Assembly (NCBI GenBank): GCA_003153655.1
Contig: PMAK01000062.1
Coordinates: 12,604 to 19,343, forward strand
From: Phycisphaerales bacterium
GTDB taxonomy: Bacteria > Planctomycetota > Phycisphaerae > Tepidisphaerales > Tepidisphaeraceae
DNA length: 6,740 bases
Direction: 5' to 3'
The notes beneath the pieces are model-generated. The model did not search any database, was not told the DNA's origin, and saw only the letters and a program-made list of their open reading frames with translations. The stretch's first letter is position 1; every line of letters begins with the position of its first letter. A program made the position numbers and the translations under genes. This document shows positions 6,712 to 6,740 of this stretch, piece by piece.

Positions 6712-6740
6712 ATGAGACCAATGACCATTTACAAATCTCT
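6712..6740 (+). CDS. possible start of a gene running off the window
   Basis: An ATG at 6712 opens a frame reading MRPMTIYKS to the window edge, with GAGG at 6699-6702 nine bases upstream. A second in-frame ATG is at 6721. Only nine codons are visible, so neither product nor reality can be judged. The position after a long non-coding stretch and a plausible ribosome site are the only support. Confidence 0.25.

Noticed and set aside
6382..6715. Plus-strand frames of 62 and 91 codons
   Set aside because: Low-complexity Pro/Ser-rich translations of C- and G-tracts with no domain and no convincing ribosome site.

Overview
The window most likely comes from a planctomycete, possibly Phycisphaerae or a similar biomass-degrading lineage. 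The main evidence is the N-terminus of the large protein at 1834-5562, which carries the LEPR-x-LL signature (LEPRLLL) typical of exported planctomycete proteins. The two genes also share a GC-rich codon usage strongly biased to C at the third position. The placement to class is inference.

Layout: (1) 3-1703, plus strand, is the 3' part of a membrane signalling protein: the end of a CHASE2 extracytoplasmic sensor, three membrane segments and a cytoplasmic SpoIIE/PP2C-type serine phosphatase with its metal-binding aspartates intact. Its 5' end lies outside the window. (2) 1704-1833 is a 130-bp gap with a possible sigma-70 promoter and a clear Shine-Dalgarno. (3) 1834-5562, plus strand, is a 1242-residue secreted multidomain enzyme: LEPR motif, GH74 beta-propeller with both catalytic aspartates recognisable, a DUF1349/concanavalin-like sandwich module, two Ig/PKD-like modules and a low-complexity tail. 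It is predicted to cleave xyloglucan or a related beta-1,4-glucan. (4) 5563 to about 6711 is roughly 1.15 kb without a convincing gene. It is packed with small repeats: a 12-bp tandem duplication, an 18-bp-period repeat, a 22-bp-arm hairpin, two copies of a GGGTCAGGT-containing hairpin unit, a 20-bp-spaced TGGGACAT pair, and a canonical four-tract G-quadruplex motif. (5) A possible gene start at 6712 runs off the window.

The two complete-looking products can be read as a regulatory phosphatase beside a polysaccharide-degrading exoenzyme. The GH74 gene probably has its own promoter, so a functional link between the two is speculative. I see no clearly new multi-gene system. The most distinctive parts are the GH74 domain architecture and the dense repeat patchwork downstream.
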